Source: Dactylorhiza incarnata
Taxonomy: Eukaryota; Streptophyta; Magnoliopsida; Asparagales; Orchidaceae
Length of the DNA stretch: 64,000 bases
Reading direction: 5' to 3'
Assembly: GCA_033032865.1 (NCBI GenBank)
Contig: JAWHQI010000166.1
Coordinates: 1,860,001 to 1,924,000 of the forward strand
Positions 63,206-64,000 of the stretch are shown here, in pieces (position 1 is the stretch's first letter; every line of letters starts with the position of its first letter). Both the position numbers and the translations under genes were made by a program. The notes beneath the pieces are model-generated. The model was not told where the DNA came from. It did not search any database and worked only from the letters and a program-made list of their open reading frames with translations.

Positions 63206-64000
63206 ATTAATAGGTCATGGTAGTGTGTGTATAGTTCATATTCATCCTTTCAAAGAGACAAACAAAATTGTTTTGGTTATCTGAAAGTAGAAGACAATGA
63301 TACTTAACACAGTAAAATAATTTTTTAGAAAATAATAAATAGAGAAATCTGAATTTTTAGGAAAATATGCTACTGCCAGCGTTAGTGATAACGCCTGGCG
63401 TTAGCAACAGAGTTACTATATTTGATTTAAAACATATTGTTTTTGATATTATTTGATTCTGATTTTTCTCGATTATGATTTTCAATATAGGGGCTATTAT
63501 ATGCAGCAACGAAAAATAGACAAATATGCAATTAGATGCGCATTTAATATTTTAGCCTAAGACCCCTAAAAATCCATTTAAATCCAATTTTGAAAGTAAT
63601 TTCATTTGTCTTGATAATATCATTTAGAAAATTTAGCATTCAATTTATAATGATAATATAAGACATTTATAGGCAGTGGATTTAAAAAGGATAAAATATA
63701 TAAAAAGGAAAGATAGATCACTCAAAAATTATGACTTTATATTCAATTTAATTCAATTTGATTTGTTAAACATTAGGCTTAAAATGAAAGTCATATCTTA
63801 TGATATATAAAGTGATCATAGTGTGTTGGCTCAAAAAAAATAAACAAAAGGAAAGGCAATTAAGCATATCATGAAGTAGAGTAATGATATTTCATTTTTA
63901 ATTTATTTCTACTTCATGCAATACAATGATTCCTAGTGAATGAGAGATTTAGGTATCCAAAGGGGACCATGTGTGATGGTTCCCTTGGGTACCCAAATAC
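63206..64000 (-). other. copia-c internal region, distal part
   Basis: AT-rich, no ORF. Contains a TAACGCCTGGCGTTA palindrome (63389-63405) and, at the window edge, the GGTATCC...GGTACC hairpin (63952-63994) that in copia-d lies just before the gag remnant. The gag of copia-c is therefore expected just beyond 64000. Confidence 0.6.

Overview
The window is plant nuclear DNA, probably from a flowering plant, in a repeat-rich heterochromatic region. The main evidence is Athila-type Ty3/gypsy elements primed by tRNA-Asp, Ty1/copia elements primed by initiator tRNA-Met, CACTA DNA transposons, and captured plant gene fragments (PMT-type methyltransferase, CDC20). I see no intact host gene, rRNA or tRNA gene, and cannot name the species. 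Nearly everything is transposon inside transposon, and most insertions can be closed exactly by terminal motifs and 5-bp (LTR elements) or 3-bp (CACTA) target duplications.

Left nest (1-40393). A minus-strand copia derivative ('copia-d', 5' LTR 39130-40393, gag remnants 37651-39080, pol absent) carries in its 3' LTR an Athila element ('Gypsy A', 1310-33468, target duplication ACCTT). Gypsy A has decayed gag, protease, RT-RNase H and integrase. Its RNase H is split by a minus-strand non-autonomous element ('b', 6827-13289). Its integrase is split by a plus-strand non-autonomous element ('B', 14610-29958, GGCAC). The 3' LTR of B is split by a 9.2-kb CACTA-like element (19974-29208) that holds a copia gag fragment, a second CACTA end, foldback elements, satellites and exon pieces of two host genes. 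A minus-strand copia LTR (53-1236) also interrupts the same copia-d LTR at the left edge.

Middle (40394-48185). This is a mosaic of truncated pieces: gypsy RT fragments in opposite orientations, a copia LTR with an adjacent coiled-coil ORF region, one gypsy LTR, degenerate tandem repeats, and about 1.2 kb of unassigned GC-richer sequence.

Right nest (48186-64000). A copia LTR fragment is interrupted by the 3' LTR of a second minus-strand copia derivative ('copia-c'), whose internal region runs off the window. That LTR contains a second b-type element ('b-prime', 49615-55824, TCCTT) and a solo LTR (56223-57539, CTGAC). The copia-c internal region contains a 1.56-kb CACTA element (61647-63202, GAT).

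Most interesting signals. (1) Nearly all the LTR families here, gypsy and copia alike, place an array of GC-rich palindromic motifs just upstream of the TATA box, with a different motif in most families and arms that covary in at least one. (2) The non-coding 3' regions of Gypsy A and B carry repeated hairpins with a fixed loop and compensatory stem changes. (3) The two copia derivatives carry another family of covarying 60-nt hairpins, twice each. (4) An 85-nt structured box is shared by both gypsy elements and copia-d. (5) The Gypsy A Gag lacks the CCHC zinc knuckle that B and b encode as stand-alone proteins. Together these suggest non-autonomous retrotransposons with conserved RNA modules and a separately encoded nucleocapsid-like protein. 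That last step is inference.
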